Shown here: positions 6,042-7,372 of the stretch, one piece after another | How the letters are laid out: each line of letters begins with the position of its first letter | Numbering within the stretch: position 1 is the first letter of the stretch | Assembly: GCA_023415395.1 (NCBI GenBank) | Contig: JAEZKN010000048.1 | Span: 1-7,372, forward strand | DNA length: 7,372 nucleotides | Direction of reading: 5' to 3' | Source: Actinomycetes bacterium | Lineage (GTDB): Bacteria; Actinomycetota; Actinomycetes; Propionibacteriales; Nocardioidaceae | The notes under the pieces: model-generated | Database searches by the model: none | What the model saw: the letters and a program-made list of their open reading frames with translations, nothing else | Told to the model about the DNA's origin: nothing | Position numbers and translations under genes: made by a program

Positions 6042-7316
6042 ATGATCCGCTCTACCCGTGCCCGCCGCGCAGCCATCGTGCTTGCCGCGAGCGCGCTCGT
6101 CCTCTCCGCCTGCGGCGGGGACAGCGACGACGAGCCCGACGCCTCGGACAGCCCCTCGGCGTCCGAGACGAAGGCCGCCACCAAGGGCGACGGTGTCCTG
6201 CGCATCGGCTCGCTGCTCCCGCAGACCGGTGACCTCGCCTTCCTCGGCCCCCCGGAGTTCGCGGGCGTCGACCTGGCCATCCAGGAGATCAACGACGCCG
6301 GCGGCGTCCTGGGGAAGCCGGTCGAGGAGTTCGACGCGGACTCGGGTGACGGTACGCCGGACATCGCGGGCTCCGAGGTGGACAAGCTCTTCAACGACAA
6401 GGTCGACGCCATCATCGGTGCCGCCGCGTCGGGCGTCTCGGTCAGCGTGATCGACAAGATCACCGGCGCGGGCGTCGTCCAGTTCTCCCCGGCCAACACC
6501 GCGGCCGGCTTCGACACCTACGACGACAACGGCCTGTACTTCCGCACCGCTCCCTCGGACCGTCTCCAGGGCCAGGTGCTGGGCAACCTCGCGGTCGAGG
6601 ACGGCTTCAGCAACGTCGCCATCATGGCCCGCCAGGACTTCTACGGCGAGGGCCTCGCCGACCAGGTCAAGGCCACGCTGGAGGAGAAGGGCGCGACCGT
6701 CGCCGACTTCGTGCTCTACTCCGCCGACGCGCAGAACTACACCGCCGAGGTGAACCAGGTCGCGGCCTCCAAGCCGGACGCGATCGTCCTGATCGCCTTC
6801 GAGGAGACCACGAAGATCATCCCGCAGCTGATCGCCAAGGGCGTCGGCCCGGAGGACGTGCAGCTCTACTTCGTGGACGGCAACCTGGCCGACTACTCCG
6901 ACGAGTCCTTCGACCTCACCGGCGTCAAGGGCACCGTCCCGGTCCCGGCCGAGATCGACGAGGCGTTCAACGAGCGCCTGCTCGAGGTCGACCCCAAGCT
7001 GAAGGACTTCAGCTACAGCGCCCAGTCCTACGACGCCGTCATGATCATCGCCCTGGCGGCGATCGCGGCCGGTGACGACTCGGGCGAGGCGATCGGTGCC
7101 CACATCATCGACGTCACCCGCGAGGGCACCCAGTGCTCGACGTTCGAGGAGTGCAAGACGCTGCTCGAGGACGGCGAGGACATCGACTACGAGGGTGCCT
7201 CCGGTCCGACCGACATGAACGACACCGGCTCGCCGGCGTCGGGCACGATCGGCATCCAGGAGTACAAGGGCAACAAGTACACCCAGATCGACGCCGTCTC
7301 CGGTGTCGTCAACTGA
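6042..7316 (+). CDS. livK: Branched-chain amino acid ABC transporter substrate-binding lipoprotein, 424 aa
   Basis: This extracytoplasmic binding protein captures substrate, probably leucine, isoleucine or valine, for a Liv-type ABC importer. The signal peptide has an arginine-rich start (R3, R6, R8, R9), a hydrophobic stretch and the lipobox L21-S22-A23-C24. The mature protein should thus be lipid-anchored at C24. An acidic, serine-rich linker (about 25-50) precedes the type I periplasmic-binding fold. That fold opens with VLRIGSLLPQTGDLAFLG, then the family signature AGVDLAIQEINDAGGVLGKP and IIGAAASGVSVSV. A cysteine pair C365/C371 (QCSTFEEC) near the C-terminus could form a disulfide. The ATG at 6042 is chosen because GGAGGT ends three bases before it and the signal peptide begins there; a GTG at 6003 would add 13 unlikely residues. 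Permease and ATPase genes are expected downstream. Family is sure; exact substrate is not, as related proteins bind other amino acids, amides or urea. Confidence 0.92.
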   Translation: MIRSTRARRAAIVLAASALVLSACGGDSDDEPDASDSPSASETKAATKGDGVLRIGSLLPQTGDLAFLGPPEFAGVDLAIQEINDAGGVLGKPVEEFDADSGDGTPDIAGSEVDKLFNDKVDAIIGAAASGVSVSVIDKITGAGVVQFSPANTAAGFDTYDDNGLYFRTAPSDRLQGQVLGNLAVEDGFSNVAIMARQDFYGEGLADQVKATLEEKGATVADFVLYSADAQNYTAEVNQVAASKPDAIVLIAFEETTKIIPQLIAKGVGPEDVQLYFVDGNLADYSDESFDLTGVKGTVPVPAEIDEAFNERLLEVDPKLKDFSYSAQSYDAVMIIALAAIAAGDDSGEAIGAHIIDVTREGTQCSTFEECKTLLEDGEDIDYEGASGPTDMNDTGSPASGTIGIQEYKGNKYTQIDAVSGVVN

Positions 7317-7317
7317 C

Positions 7318-7338
7318 GAAGCGGGTCTGACCCACTTC
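7318..7338 (+). terminator. Hairpin after livK (possible terminator or transcript-stabilising stem)
   Basis: GAAG, a C-A mismatch, then GGGT pairs with ACCC and CTTC around the loop CTG, starting two bases after the stop codon. No T-tract follows. Such a stem after the binding-protein gene could reduce read-through into permease genes, which would keep the binding protein in excess. The remaining bases to the window end show only short GC-rich palindromes (CTCGCGAG at 7348-7355). Confidence 0.35.
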
Positions 7339-7372
7339 TGAGCTCCGCTCGCGAGGGCCCGGCCGGTTCCAC

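Noticed and set aside
5996..6232. ATG at 5996 as a leader peptide or upstream ORF of livK
   Set aside because: The frame runs past the livK start for nearly 200 bases without a stop, has no ribosome site of its own and no run of leucine, isoleucine or valine codons, so it is not an attenuator peptide.
5967..7103. Minus-strand frame of 378 codons opposite livK
   Set aside because: Shadow of the sense gene. It lacks family similarity and crosses the promoter and leader.

Overview
The window is high-GC chromosomal DNA from an actinomycete, with codons ending almost always in G or C. The proteins and gene order resemble Nocardioides-type Propionibacteriales, and the order recalls Streptomyces and mycobacterial loci; the genus is inferred from sequence character, not from a search. 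No mobile element, CRISPR array or phage gene is visible. This looks like conserved core genome, and the novelty lies in RNA and small features between genes.

Layout, left to right. Positions 2-1792 hold the 3' two thirds or less of gltB (glutamate synthase large subunit), followed closely by gltD (1825-3303, small subunit). Together they make glutamate from glutamine and 2-oxoglutarate. After 62 bases comes pyk (pyruvate kinase, 3366-4829), which appears to have its own leaderless promoter. A minus-strand tRNA (4913-4985) converges on pyk. Its anticodon reads CAA (leucine), but it has the short variable loop of a class I tRNA. A compact divergent promoter region (about 4999-5046) separates it from a plus-strand pair: a 54-residue unrecognised protein (5087-5251) and pdtaR, an ANTAR-type RNA-binding response regulator (5262-5870). 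The last gene (6042-7316) encodes a lipoprotein substrate-binding subunit of a branched-chain amino acid (Liv-type) ABC importer. The permease and ATPase genes probably follow outside the window.

Functional theme. Nitrogen assimilation (GltBD), the exit of glycolysis (Pyk), an RNA-level antitermination regulator (PdtaR) and amino acid uptake (LivK-like) sit together. Three features deserve a second look. First, the tRNA combines a leucine anticodon with a class I fold. Second, the livK leader is densely structured: two abutting perfect hairpins, and a duplicated Shine-Dalgarno block sharing one anti-SD arm, which suggests a translational switch. Third, pyk and pdtaR share the same TANNNT-N7-GTG arrangement typical of leaderless actinobacterial transcripts. 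No gene-free stretch exceeds 300 bases.
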